Shown: positions 26,679 through 34,353 of the stretch, piece by piece | Numbering within the stretch: the stretch's first letter is position 1 | Layout: each line of letters begins with the position of its first letter | Origin: Roseomonas sp. OT10 | GTDB lineage: Bacteria > Pseudomonadota > Alphaproteobacteria > Acetobacterales > Acetobacteraceae | Length of the DNA: 64,000 bases | Direction: 5' to 3' | Assembly: GCF_020991085.1 (NCBI RefSeq) | Contig: NZ_CP087719.1 | Coordinates: 3,864,001 to 3,928,000 of the forward strand | Translations under genes and position numbers: made by a program | The notes under the pieces: model-generated | What the model was told of the DNA's origin: nothing | Database searches by the model: none | The model's input: the letters and a program-made list of their open reading frames with translations, nothing else

Positions 26679-28198
26679 CGCACCGCCTCGGCCGAGGCGC
26701 CGGCGGCCTGCCGCCGCGGGCGGGCGGGCGGGCCGGCCTCGGACGCCACGCCCGGCGCCGGCGGGTTCTGCACCATGGGCGAGCCCGGGGGGGGCGAGCC
26801 CGGGGGGGGCGAGCCCGGGGGGGGCGGGGCCGCGGGGGGCGGGGCCGCGGGATCGGGCCGCGACGGGGGGGCGCCGCGCGGGCCGGGGGGGGTGCCCACC
26901 GTCACGGCGCTGCCCGCGTTCAGGCGCAGCCCGCCCGAGGTCACCACCCGCTCGCCCGGCCGCAGCCCGTCGCGGATGGCGGCCTCGCTCTGCGTCGCGG
27001 CACCCAGGACCAGCGGCCGCTGCTCGACGGTGCTGTCGGCCTTCACGACGAAGGCATAGGGGCCGGAGGGTCCCTGCTGCACGGCGACCAGCGGGACCAC
27101 CGTGGCGCCGCGCAGCGTCTCCACCCCCAGGCGCAGGCTGACGAAGGCACCGGGCCAGAGCTGCGTGTCCTCGTTGGGGAAGACGGCCTTCACCTTCACC
27201 GTGCCCGTGGTCTGGTCCACCTGGTTGTCCACGGTCAGCACCGTGCCGCGCAGGACGGCGCGGGCGGCACTCCCCTCCGCGGCCGCCCCCGGCATGGCGC
27301 TCCCCGCTCCGGTGTTCCCCGATCCGGCGTTCCCCGATCCGGCGTTCCCTTGCGCGGCGGCGCGCGGCCCGGCCCGGCCCTGGCCAGGCACCGGGTCGGG
27401 CAGGGTGGCGACCTCGACCGGACCGGCCGCCATGGCGCGGCGCAGCCGGGGCAGCTCGCCCTGCGGGATGGGGAAGGTGACGCCGATCGGGCGGAGCTGG
27501 GTGACGGTGACGATGCCGCCGCTGTCGCCGGCGCCGACCAGGTTGCCCGGATCGACCAGGCGCAGACCGACCCGCCCGTCGATCGGCGAGCGGATGGTGG
27601 CGTAGTCGAGCTGGGCCTTCGCGTTGTCGATGGCGGCCTGGTCCTGCGCCACCTGCGCCTCGTACATGGCGACCTGGGCGCGCTGGGTGTCGACCTGCTG
27701 CCGCGTCACGCCCGAAGACGCCTGGAGGCCCTGGTAGCGGGTCAGGTCCAGCCGGGCATTGGCGAGCTGCGCCTGGTCGTAGGCCTGCTTGGCCCGCGCC
27801 TGCGCCAGGGCGGCGGCATAGGTGCGGTCGTCGATCCGGGCCAGGACGTCGCCCGCCTTCACCTCCTGCCCCTCGCGGAACAGCACCTCGGTCAGCGTGC
27901 CGCTCACCTGGGAGCGGACGGTGATGGTGTTCAGCGCCTGCACGGTGCCCAGCGCGTCGATCGTCAACAGCAGGTCGCGCGTCTCGGCCGTGGCCACCGT
28001 CACCGGCACCGCCTGGCCGCCGGGCCCGCCAGGGCCGCGCCGGCCGCCAGGCCCCCCTGGGCCGCGCGGCCCGGCGGGGGCGGCGCCATCGGCGGTGGCG
28101 GTCGTCGCCGCCTGGCGCTGGTGCCAGACATACCAGCCGGCCCCGGCGCCGATGGCCAGGACGCCGAGCACGGGGAGCAGGAGTCGGGTGCGGGCCAT
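26675..28198 (-). CDS. mdtA: RND efflux periplasmic adaptor (MdtA-like) with low-complexity insertions
   Basis: A 507-residue membrane-fusion protein starting MARTRLLLPVLGVLAIGAGAG, a signal-anchor. Residues about 55-75 are a Gly/Pro/Arg-rich linker. The lipoyl and hairpin region follows (ITVRSQVSGTLTEVLFREGQ, then LDYATIRSPIDGRVGLRLVDPGN). It is about 90 residues longer than E. coli MdtA because of a GSGN-type insertion from a 15-bp repeat near 27300-27350 and a proline-rich tail of PPPGS repeats (26781-26825). Between this gene and the outer-membrane factor lie 124 bases containing a hairpin with arms GCCCGGC (28288-28294) and GCCGGGC (28299-28305). Confidence 0.92.
   Translation of the reverse strand: MARTRLLLPVLGVLAIGAGAGWYVWHQRQAATTATADGAAPAGPRGPGGPGGRRGPGGPGGQAVPVTVATAETRDLLLTIDALGTVQALNTITVRSQVSGTLTEVLFREGQEVKAGDVLARIDDRTYAAALAQARAKQAYDQAQLANARLDLTRYQGLQASSGVTRQQVDTQRAQVAMYEAQVAQDQAAIDNAKAQLDYATIRSPIDGRVGLRLVDPGNLVGAGDSGGIVTVTQLRPIGVTFPIPQGELPRLRRAMAAGPVEVATLPDPVPGQGRAGPRAAAQGNAGSGNAGSGNTGAGSAMPGAAAEGSAARAVLRGTVLTVDNQVDQTTGTVKVKAVFPNEDTQLWPGAFVSLRLGVETLRGATVVPLVAVQQGPSGPYAFVVKADSTVEQRPLVLGAATQSEAAIRDGLRPGERVVTSGGLRLNAGSAVTVGTPPGPRGAPPSRPDPAAPPPAAPPPPGSPPPGSPPPGSPMVQNPPAPGVASEAGPPARPRRQAAGASAEAVR
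26781..26825. repeat. 15-bp tandem repeat with three G8 tracts in the adaptor gene
   Basis: Three exact copies of gagcccggggggggc (26781-26795, 26796-26810, 26811-26825). Each holds eight consecutive G residues (C8 on the coding strand). The unit is five codons, so copy-number change keeps the frame, but slippage within a G8 tract would shift it and alter the last 35-50 residues and the coupling to the mdtB start. Confidence 0.9.
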
Positions 28199-28322
28199 CA
28201 CGGGTTCCAGGCGAAGCGCCGGCCGGCGGGACGCAGCCGGCAGGCGGAGGCGCATATGGGGAGGGTGGGCCGCCGGCGCGCGGGGCCGCCCGGCCGGCGC
28301 CGGGCCGGCGGCTGGCGGGCGT

Positions 28323-29675
28323 TCATGGCTGCCACCCGCCCCCCAGGGCGCGGAACAGCCCGACCGCCGCCTGCAGCCGGGCGAGGCGGGCCTGGACCAG
28401 GGCGGTGCGGGTGCTGAACAGGCTCTGCTGCACGTTCAGCAGGGTGATCAGGGTGATGGTGCCCGCCTGCAGCTGCGCCTCGGCGATGGCATAGGCGCGC
28501 TCGGCCCGGGCGGCGGCCTCGCGGCGCAGCTCCTCCTGGGCGGCGGTCTCGCGGGTGGCGACCAGCGCGTCCTCCACGTCCGACAGCGCCTGCACGATGG
28601 CGGCGCGGTAGGCGGCCACCAGCTCCTCCGCCTGGGCCTCGCTCAGCGCGACGCGGCCGCGCAGGGCGCCGCCGTCGAAGATCGTCTGCGCCAGGCTGGC
28701 GACCAGCGAGTAGACCTGCGCCTCCGGGCGCAGCAGCGTGCCCAGCAGCGCCGACTGCACCCCGCCCTGGACACCGAGCACGATGCTGGGCAGCAGCGCG
28801 GCGCGGGCGGCGGCGATGTTCGCATTGGCGCCGGCCAGGTCGGCCTCGGCCGCCAGCACGTCCGGACGGCGGACCAGCAGATCGGCGGGCTGGCCCGGCG
28901 CGGCGGCGGGGATGCGCAGCCGGTCGAAGCGGTCCGGCTGCGGCTCCAGGGCCGCCGGCAGGGCCGCAGGGGGGCGGCCGGTCAGCACCGCCAGGGCGTT
29001 GATGCCCTGCTGCGCCGTCTGGCGCAGGGAGGGGAGCGCCGCCTCCTGCTGCGCCACCACCGTCTCCTGCTGGGCGAGGTCGAGGCCGGTGGCGATGCCG
29101 AAGCCCACCTGCTGGCGGATCACCGCCAGGACGCGGCGCGCGGCGCGCAGGTTCTCCTCCTGCACGCGCAGCTGCGCCTGCGCCGCCAGCACCTCGAACA
29201 GGGTGTTGGCGACCGAGGCCTGGGTGGTCAGGCGCAGGGTGATGGCATCGTAGCGGGTCGCCCGCGCCGAAAGCTCCGCCGACTGGGTCAGGGAGCGGTT
29301 GCGGCCCCAGAAATCCACCTCGTAGCTGGCGGCGAGGCTGGCGGCATAGGCGGAGCTGGTGCGGTCGCCCCGGCCGGCGACCTGGCGCTGGGTGGCGGAG
29401 CTGTCGAGCGTGACGGTCGGCAGCAGCGCCGAGCCGGTGATGCGGACCTGCGCGTCCGCCTGCCGCACCCGCGCCGCCGCGGCGGCGAGGTCGAGGTTGT
29501 CCGCCATGGCGGCGGCCATCAGCGCGTCCAGCTCGGGCGAGCCGAAGCCGGACCACCATTGCGGGTCGGGCCAGCGGGCGGCCTCGCCGGTCCCCTGGCG
29601 GTAGCGGTCGGGCAGGGTCAGGCCGGAGAGCGCCGGCGCCGGCTTCGGGCCGCAGGCGGCCAGCAGGGCGAGCAC
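28323..29675 (-). CDS. Outer-membrane efflux factor, NodT-family lipoprotein
   Basis: A 450-residue TolC-like channel component. The N-terminus VLALLAACGPKPAP carries a lipobox (LLAAC), so the Cys is probably lipidated. GTG 29675 is the first conventional start, but the frame stays open upstream to about 29740 with a charged segment (LHRRAGLALS) that would complete the signal peptide; translation may begin there at a CTG. Two repeats of the outer-membrane-factor fold are visible, the first around LDLAAAAARVRQADAQVRITGSALLP and the second around DVLAAEADLAGANANIAAARAALLPS. It partners the adaptor and RND pumps downstream. Confidence 0.9.
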   Translation of the reverse strand: MLALLAACGPKPAPALSGLTLPDRYRQGTGEAARWPDPQWWSGFGSPELDALMAAAMADNLDLAAAAARVRQADAQVRITGSALLPTVTLDSSATQRQVAGRGDRTSSAYAASLAASYEVDFWGRNRSLTQSAELSARATRYDAITLRLTTQASVANTLFEVLAAQAQLRVQEENLRAARRVLAVIRQQVGFGIATGLDLAQQETVVAQQEAALPSLRQTAQQGINALAVLTGRPPAALPAALEPQPDRFDRLRIPAAAPGQPADLLVRRPDVLAAEADLAGANANIAAARAALLPSIVLGVQGGVQSALLGTLLRPEAQVYSLVASLAQTIFDGGALRGRVALSEAQAEELVAAYRAAIVQALSDVEDALVATRETAAQEELRREAAARAERAYAIAEAQLQAGTITLITLLNVQQSLFSTRTALVQARLARLQAAVGLFRALGGGWQP

Positions 29676-29734
29676 GGACAGGGCCAGCCCCGCCCGGCGG
29701 TGCAGGCGGGGCGCGGCCGCATCGGGGGCGGGGA

Positions 29735-30319
29735 TCAGGGCCGGGCGTCCCCCGCTCGTCCGCCCGGGCCAGCGGGCGGGGGCGGCACCAGCGCCGCCTG
29801 CGGCGCGGCACCAGAAGGGGCAACAGCGGGGCCGGGCGGAGGCCCCGGGGGCGGCCCGTCGTCACGCCCGCCGCGCCGGGGCCCGGGGCCGCGGGCCATG
29901 TCGTCGGCGATGCGCCGCCGGCCCTCGGGCGAGACGGCGGCCACGCCGCGCACCAGGCTGTCCTCGAAGGCGGCGCTGAAGGCAGCCCAGCCGGCGCGTC
30001 CGGCCGCCATGGCGGCGCGCATCGCGGCGGGGTCGAAAGGCTCCTGGCGGATCAGCGTCTCCAGCGCGGGACGGCTCTCGCGCATGGCGCGGCGGGCGGC
30101 CTCCCAGTCCAGGCGGCCGGTTTCCATGGCCTGGCGGAACGCCTCCGCATCCCGCGGCGAGAGGATTCGCTCGATGCGGGACTCCAGCTGGCGGATGCCG
30201 GGCCCGCCCGGCGGGCGGTCCGGCCCGTCGCGCAGCAGCAGCGCGCCCAGGACGAGGTTCAGCGCCACCGAGGCGCCCAGCGCGCCCTTCCACAGCAGCG
30301 GTGCGGTCAGGCGGATCAC
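29735..30319 (-). CDS. Periplasmic heavy-metal-sensor/CpxP-like protein
   Basis: A 194-residue protein with an N-terminal signal-anchor (LLWKGALGASVALNLVLGALLL), an all-helical domain (residues about 35-130, rich in E/R/A; RQLESRIERILSPRDAEAF, RRAMRESRPALETLIRQEPFD) and a disordered Pro/Gly tail. The layout matches the periplasmic metal-resistance/CpxP-like sensors often found beside ECF sigma factors. It starts at GTG 30319 inside the anti-sigma stop (GTGA overlap). Likely role: detect periplasmic stress and adjust anti-sigma activity. Few His or Cys residues are present, so direct metal binding is doubtful. Confidence 0.75.
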   Translation of the reverse strand: MIRLTAPLLWKGALGASVALNLVLGALLLRDGPDRPPGGPGIRQLESRIERILSPRDAEAFRQAMETGRLDWEAARRAMRESRPALETLIRQEPFDPAAMRAAMAAGRAGWAAFSAAFEDSLVRGVAAVSPEGRRRIADDMARGPGPRRGGRDDGPPPGPPPGPAVAPSGAAPQAALVPPPPAGPGGRAGDARP

Positions 30320-30807
30320 TCGCTCGGCTCCATCATCGCCAGGATGCGCGGTGCGCCCCAGCTCTCCTCCTGCGCCTGGGTCTGGGCCTGCAGCGGCGCC
30401 CAGCTCAGCCACAGGGCGCAGGCGGCCAGGGTCAGCAGCGCGCCGCAGCCGGCCGGCAGCACCGGCCGCAGCCAGCCCAGCAGCCCGCCGCCCCCCTGGA
30501 CGATCCCCGCCTCGCCCAGGCCACCCGCCCAGGCCAGGCCGGGCCGCGTGGCGGGCACGGGCAGCGGCGCGCGGGCCACGGCGGCGGCGACCGCATGCCG
30601 CATCCGCGCCAGGGCGGCGGGATCGGCGGGGGGAAGGCTGTCGTTCAGCGCCGCATCCACCAGCGCCGCGCGCGCCTGCATGGCACGGGCCTCGGGCGAG
30701 GCGGCGAGCAGGGCGCGGGCGGCGGCGGCCTCGGCGGGCGGCCAGCGGGCGGGGTCGGCGCCATGGGTGTCGAGCAGCCGGGCAAGGTGGTCGGGTCGCA
30801 TCCTCAT
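30316..30807 (-). CDS. Putative membrane anti-sigma factor
   Basis: A 163-residue protein with a cytoplasmic helical N-domain (MRPDHLARLLDTHGADPARWPP, residues 1-100), one membrane span about 112-135 (LPAGCGALLTLAACALWLSW) and a short periplasmic tail ending ILAMMEPSE. It overlaps the sigma factor stop by four bases (ATGA), the usual sigma/anti-sigma coupling. The His-x3-Cys-x2-Cys zinc motif of ZAS anti-sigma factors is absent, so recognition rests on topology and position. Close homologues in alphaproteobacteria are normally left hypothetical. Confidence 0.65.
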   Translation of the reverse strand: MRMRPDHLARLLDTHGADPARWPPAEAAAARALLAASPEARAMQARAALVDAALNDSLPPADPAALARMRHAVAAAVARAPLPVPATRPGLAWAGGLGEAGIVQGGGGLLGWLRPVLPAGCGALLTLAACALWLSWAPLQAQTQAQEESWGAPRILAMMEPSE

Positions 30808-31475
30808 CCCTCCTGGCCCGATCCCTTCTGGCCCGTGCCGTGCAGGCGGGCCGAGAGAAGCTGGCGGGCACGGCGCAGCAACCCCTCCAGCGCCCGGGTG
30901 GAGACGGAGAGCGCCGCCGCCGCCTCCGCCCCGCTCATCCCCTGGTCGTAGGCGAGGGCGATGGCGGCGCGCTGGCGGGCGGGCAGCCCGGCCAGGGCGG
31001 CGGCGAGGCGGGCATCGCGCTGCTTCGTGGCCAGCACCTCCTCCGGTCCCGGCTGCGGGTCGGCGACCGCCTCGGCCACCTCGTCGAGCGGGGCGGCGCC
31101 GGCGCGGCGGACCCGGTCGATCGCGAGGTTGGCGGCGATCCGGTAGAGCCAGGTGCCCACCTGCGCCCGGTCGGGGTCGAAGCGCGCCGCCTGCTGCCAG
31201 GCGCGCAGCATCGCCTCCTGCGCCACCTCCTCGGCCTCGGCGGCCCGGCCGGTGATCCGCAGCGCGATGGCATGCAGCCGGGGCAGGTGCCGCACGGCGA
31301 GCTGGTCGAAGGCCAGCCGGTCACCCTCCGCCGACCAGCGCAGCAGCGTGGCATCCGGCGCCGCGGCCCGGTCGCGGGCCAGGCGTGGGCCGGCCTGCCC
31401 GGCATCCCGCGCCAGCGCCGGGCTGGACAGGGACGGGGCACGCCAACCAGCGGCAGGGAGAAGGGCTGTGAGCAT
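30804..31475 (-). CDS. ECF-family RNA polymerase sigma factor
   Basis: A 223-residue sigma-70 family group IV factor. ATG 31475 was chosen over upstream frame because region 2 then starts at the normal distance. Region 2 is LAFDQLAVRHLPRLHAIALR...AEEVAQEAMLRAWQQAARFD with WLYRIAANLAIDRVRR, and region 4 is LPARQRAAIALAYDQGMSGAEAAAALSVSTRALEGLLRRAR, a helix-turn-helix for the -35 element. It leads the operon anti-sigma, sensor, outer-membrane factor, adaptor and two RND pumps. Autoregulation is expected for such loci. Confidence 0.93.
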   Translation of the reverse strand: MLTALLPAAGWRAPSLSSPALARDAGQAGPRLARDRAAAPDATLLRWSAEGDRLAFDQLAVRHLPRLHAIALRITGRAAEAEEVAQEAMLRAWQQAARFDPDRAQVGTWLYRIAANLAIDRVRRAGAAPLDEVAEAVADPQPGPEEVLATKQRDARLAAALAGLPARQRAAIALAYDQGMSGAEAAAALSVSTRALEGLLRRARQLLSARLHGTGQKGSGQEG

Positions 31476-31492
31476 GGGCCTCGCTTCGTCCA

Positions 31493-31510
31493 GGCTGGTA
31501 CGGACCAGCC
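31493..31510. promoter_or_regulatory. Perfect 18-bp inverted repeat before the ECF sigma gene
   Basis: GGCTGGTACGGACCAGCC: seven-base arms around ACGG, located 18-35 bases upstream of the sigma factor ATG. It could be an operator or a hairpin in the mRNA leader that covers the ribosome site. No regulator gene is adjacent. Confidence 0.4.
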
Positions 31511-31697
31511 GGGCGAATCCCACGCGGCGGCTGCGGCTTTTTTCCGGCGCGGGCGATTTCAGGGACACGCGGAGCGAGATGGGGACCGGGCACCGGCCCC
31601 GCCAGGGCGGGCAGGGCGGGGCTGCCGCGCGATGCGGGCCGCCGGCCAACCCCGCCACCCCGCCGCCGTTGAGGCATCACCCCCGACCGGAGCCCGC

Positions 31698-32198
31698 TTG
31701 GACACCCCCCGCACCGCGATCGTGATCTTCGGCGCCGCCGTGCGGCCGGATGGCCGCCCCAGCCTGACCCTGCGCCGGCGCGTCCTGGCGGCGGCGGAGC
31801 ATGGGATGCGCCTGTCCCCGCCGCCGCTCTACCTGCCCACCGGCGGCAAGGGGCGGCACGGTCCCGCCGAGGCGGCGGTGATGACCCGCCTGCTGCAGGA
31901 TCTGGGCGTCCCGCTGGACGACATCCTGACCGAGCCGACGGGGACGGACACGCTCTCCTCCGCCCGCGCCGTGGCACGGCTGCTGCGCGGCTGGCCGGGG
32001 CCGGTGCTGGTCGCCTCCTCCGGCTATCACATCCCGCGCTGCGTGCTGCTGCTGCGGCTGCTCGGCCTGCCCGCCCGGCCCGGTCCGGCGGCGCGGTCGG
32101 AGGCAGGCTTCCGGGAGTGGCGCTGGCGGGTGCGGGAGGCTCCGGCCCTGCCCTATGACGCGCTGCTAGCCGCCTGGCACCGGTTGCGGGGCGGCTGA
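31698..32198 (+). CDS. YdcF/ElyC-family (DUF218) protein
   Basis: A 166-residue DUF218 domain. The start is placed at TTG 31698, giving LDTPRTAIVIFGAAVRPDGRPS; the frame is open further upstream without a plausible start. Motifs of the family are IVIFGAAV, LPTGGKG, the acidic TEPTGTDTLSSARA and VASSGYHIPRCVLLL. ElyC and SanA in E. coli belong here and affect envelope polysaccharide or lipid-carrier metabolism; this copy lacks the membrane helices of ElyC, so it is closer to soluble YdcF. Substrate unknown. Confidence 0.85.
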   Translation: MDTPRTAIVIFGAAVRPDGRPSLTLRRRVLAAAEHGMRLSPPPLYLPTGGKGRHGPAEAAVMTRLLQDLGVPLDDILTEPTGTDTLSSARAVARLLRGWPGPVLVASSGYHIPRCVLLLRLLGLPARPGPAARSEAGFREWRWRVREAPALPYDALLAAWHRLRGG

Positions 32199-32211
32199 TC
32201 CCGACGGCGGG

Positions 32212-32616
32212 GCTGACCTGCCCTGTCATGCTGTGGTGTTCCGGCGTCGGCACCGGGAGGGGACGCCGTCCCCTCCCAGACCCTCCCCTGCCGGGGCCAC
32301 AAGCGGGCCCCGGTCCCCGCTGGGAGTGGCTCGGGGCGGTGGGTGTCAGCCTCCGGGCTGAACCCTGACGGTGCGCGGACAGGCGGGACCCTGAATAACT
32401 CGTCAAAGGCGTCAGCGAGTGCGGAGGCCGTACCCGCCGAGGAGCGTGGCTCCTCGGCGCCTCGACCCCGTCGCAGGCTGTCCCGCGGTAGCACTCCCCG
32501 GGTCCAGGGTCCGCAGGATCCTGGCGGAGTGGGGGTACGGGGGCGAGGCAGCGCCTTGCCCCCGGGCCACGGGCGCACCCCGCGCCGGCACAGATCAGCG
32601 CATCGCACCGACCGGA
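32212..32616. repeat. Dispersed structured intergenic repeat, copy 2
   Basis: About 405 bases closely matching copy 1 (20057-20455) in the same plus-strand orientation. Hairpins: A 32255-32277 (identical arms to copy 1), B 32291-32313, C 32436-32458 (loop GTG instead of ATG), D 32504-32524 (inner stem TCC/GGA where copy 1 has CCC/GGG) and E 32538-32564 (loop AGC instead of AGA). It begins 14 bases after the YdcF-like stop and fills most of the gap to the next gene. The bases outside stems differ more than those inside. Confidence 0.85.
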
Positions 32617-32831
32617 TGAGGCTGGGCGGGCGCTCTGCCTCCATTGTTACCCTGCCCACCAGCGCCACGGGCCGAACCGAGGGGAGGCAGGCGGGCGATC
32701 CGGCTCGAGGCGTGCTCCGCCCGCCGCCGCCAACCTCTCCCCACTTGCGTCGTTGACCCCATGGAAAGGCCGCTGCGGTTCCGCCACGGGTTTGGCGGGG
32801 TGGCGACGTGCCGGAGGAGGAGCCCGCGAAG
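32617..32831. other. Non-coding leader before the small hydrophilic gene
   Basis: No gene seen. A strong ribosome site ggaggaggag lies at 32813-32822, serving ATG 32832. This is the probable promoter region for that gene. Confidence 0.45.
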
Positions 32832-33227
32832 ATGGCCGTCGAGCCGAACGTCACCCAACACCACCCCAATGCCGGCGCCACGCCGAACCGCGCCAGCCAG
32901 GAGGCGTCGCTGGACAGCTTTCCCGCCAGCGATGCCCCGGCTCAGCGGGGCGAGACGGGGGCCCGAGCCGTGCCGCCCGCCGAGATGATGGGCGACGATG
33001 AAGTGGTGCAGGCCCCGCACGATTCGCAGCCGCTGACCTTCCACTTCGCCGAAAAGGCGAAAGCGAAGCTGGCGCTGGAAGCGGTGGTACGGGATGCACC
33101 GTTGGACCGCCGCCTTGCCACGCTAGAGGAACGCGGCGAAGGGGCCACGCTGAGCATCGACGCCCCGCCCGCCGATGCCGCGCGCGTGGCCGAACTCCTG
33201 GAGCGCGCGGGCGGCGAGAAGGGCTGA
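32832..33227 (+). CDS. Small hydrophilic protein of unknown function
   Basis: A 131-residue soluble protein. ATG 32832 is preferred over the in-frame ATG at 32808 because a strong purine-rich ribosome site ends nine bases before it. The first 70 residues are polar and disordered and contain SLDSFPASDAPA, a short motif shared by many small proteobacterial proteins of unknown role. The second half (LTFHFAEKAKAKLALEAVV...LATLEERGEGATLSIDAPP) looks like a compact alpha/beta domain. No enzymatic motif is visible. Confidence 0.7.
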   Translation: MAVEPNVTQHHPNAGATPNRASQEASLDSFPASDAPAQRGETGARAVPPAEMMGDDEVVQAPHDSQPLTFHFAEKAKAKLALEAVVRDAPLDRRLATLEERGEGATLSIDAPPADAARVAELLERAGGEKG

Positions 33228-33326
33228 CCGCCGCCTCTTCCGCGTGAGGTGAGGCCGCTTCCCCTCGGCCGCGCATCCGGTAGGCTGCCGGGAAGACCCC
33301 GGAACCGGTCGGGAGGGAAGGAAAGC

Positions 33327-34307
33327 ATGGCCTCACGTCGCATCCTGCTGGCGGGCGGGTTGGCCTCGGCGCTCGCGGCGCCGGCGGTACGGGCCCAGGG
33401 GAGTGCGACGGCCGACTGGCCGAACCGGCCGATCCGGCTGGTTGTGCCCTTCGCGCCCGGCGGCCAGTCCGACACGGTGGCGCGCCTGCTGCAGCCTCTG
33501 GTGTCGGAACGGCTGGGCCAGACGCTGGTGATCGAGAACCGTACCGGTGCCGGCGGCGCGATCGGCGCCGGGCTGGTGGCCCAGGCGCCGGCCGATGGCT
33601 ACACGCTGATGTTCGACGCGGCGTCCTTCCTGATCGTGCCCTTCGCGGTGCGGGGGCTGTCCTTCGACTACGCCACCGCCTTCACGCCGGTGGGGATGGT
33701 GGCCGAGCAGCCCTACGTCCTCGCCGTCACGCAGGACTTCCCGGCCCGGGACGTGGCGGGCTTCGTCGCCGCGGCGAAGGCGGGGCGGGAGATCAGCTAC
33801 GGCTCGCCCGGCGTGGGCAGCGTCGGCCACCTGGCCGGGGCGCTGCTGGCCAGCCGTGCCGGCATCCGCCTGGAGCATGTGCCCTATCGCGGCGGCGCGG
33901 ATGCGGCGCGGGACCTGGCCGCCGGGACGCTCCAGGCGGGGATCATGAGCACCAACTCCCTGGACCCGCTGTTCCAGGGCGGGCGCGCCCGGCCCCTGGC
34001 CCTGACCAGCGGCCAGCGGCGCGGCGGGCCGCCGGGCGTGCCGACCCTCGCCGAATCCGGCTATCCCGGCTTCGACATGACCAGCTGGAACGCCGTCTTC
34101 GCGCGCACCGGCACGCCGGCCCCGATCATCGCCAGGGTGGCGGAGGCGTTGAACCACGCCACCACGGACGCCGGCGTCCAGGCCGCCCTGCGCAGGATCG
34201 GCAGCGAGGCGCAGCCGGCCGATCCGGCCGCCTTCGCCGCCCGCCTGGACCGCGAGCGCGGGACCATCCGGACGATCATCGCCGAGACGGGGATCACCTT
34301 CGGATAG
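33327..34307 (+). CDS. Bug/TctC-family periplasmic solute-binding protein
   Basis: A 326-residue orphan TTT receptor. ATG 33327 follows gggagggaagg. The signal has RR (MASRRILLAGGLASALAAPA, cleavage near VRAQG). PIRLVVPFAPGGQSDTVAR is the carboxylate-pinning loop and VPYRGGADAARDLAAGTLQ the second conserved segment. The next gene is convergent (TSUP exporter) across a perfect bidirectional terminator, so this is a monocistronic unit. Ligand unknown. Confidence 0.92.
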   Translation: MASRRILLAGGLASALAAPAVRAQGSATADWPNRPIRLVVPFAPGGQSDTVARLLQPLVSERLGQTLVIENRTGAGGAIGAGLVAQAPADGYTLMFDAASFLIVPFAVRGLSFDYATAFTPVGMVAEQPYVLAVTQDFPARDVAGFVAAAKAGREISYGSPGVGSVGHLAGALLASRAGIRLEHVPYRGGADAARDLAAGTLQAGIMSTNSLDPLFQGGRARPLALTSGQRRGGPPGVPTLAESGYPGFDMTSWNAVFARTGTPAPIIARVAEALNHATTDAGVQAALRRIGSEAQPADPAAFAARLDRERGTIRTIIAETGITFG

Positions 34308-34308
34308 G

Positions 34309-34338
34309 CGCCCGGCCGCCGCGGACGGCGGCCGGGCG
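34309..34338. terminator. Perfect 13-bp stem, bidirectional terminator
   Basis: CGCCCGGCCGCCG (34309-34321), loop CGGA, CGGCGGCCGGGCG (34326-34338). It sits between two convergent stops (34307 and 34354) and would end both transcripts. No T-run follows, as is common in high-GC genomes. Confidence 0.75.
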
Positions 34339-34353
34339 AGATCGCCGTCGGGA

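Noticed and set aside
20373-27059. A 2228-residue plus-strand open frame opposite the efflux genes
   Set aside because: It is the antisense of two clear RND pumps and the adaptor; its composition is His/Arg/Gln/Asp-rich without any domain, a normal effect of high GC.
32153-32881. Minus-strand peptide with a VPPVR motif, seen in all three repeat copies
   Set aside because: The frame shifts between copies and stop positions differ; conservation follows the hairpins, not codons.
33249-33326. Upstream in-frame extension of the Bug gene
   Set aside because: ATG 33327 has the better ribosome site and starts the signal peptide; the extension adds a non-signal Arg/Pro stretch.
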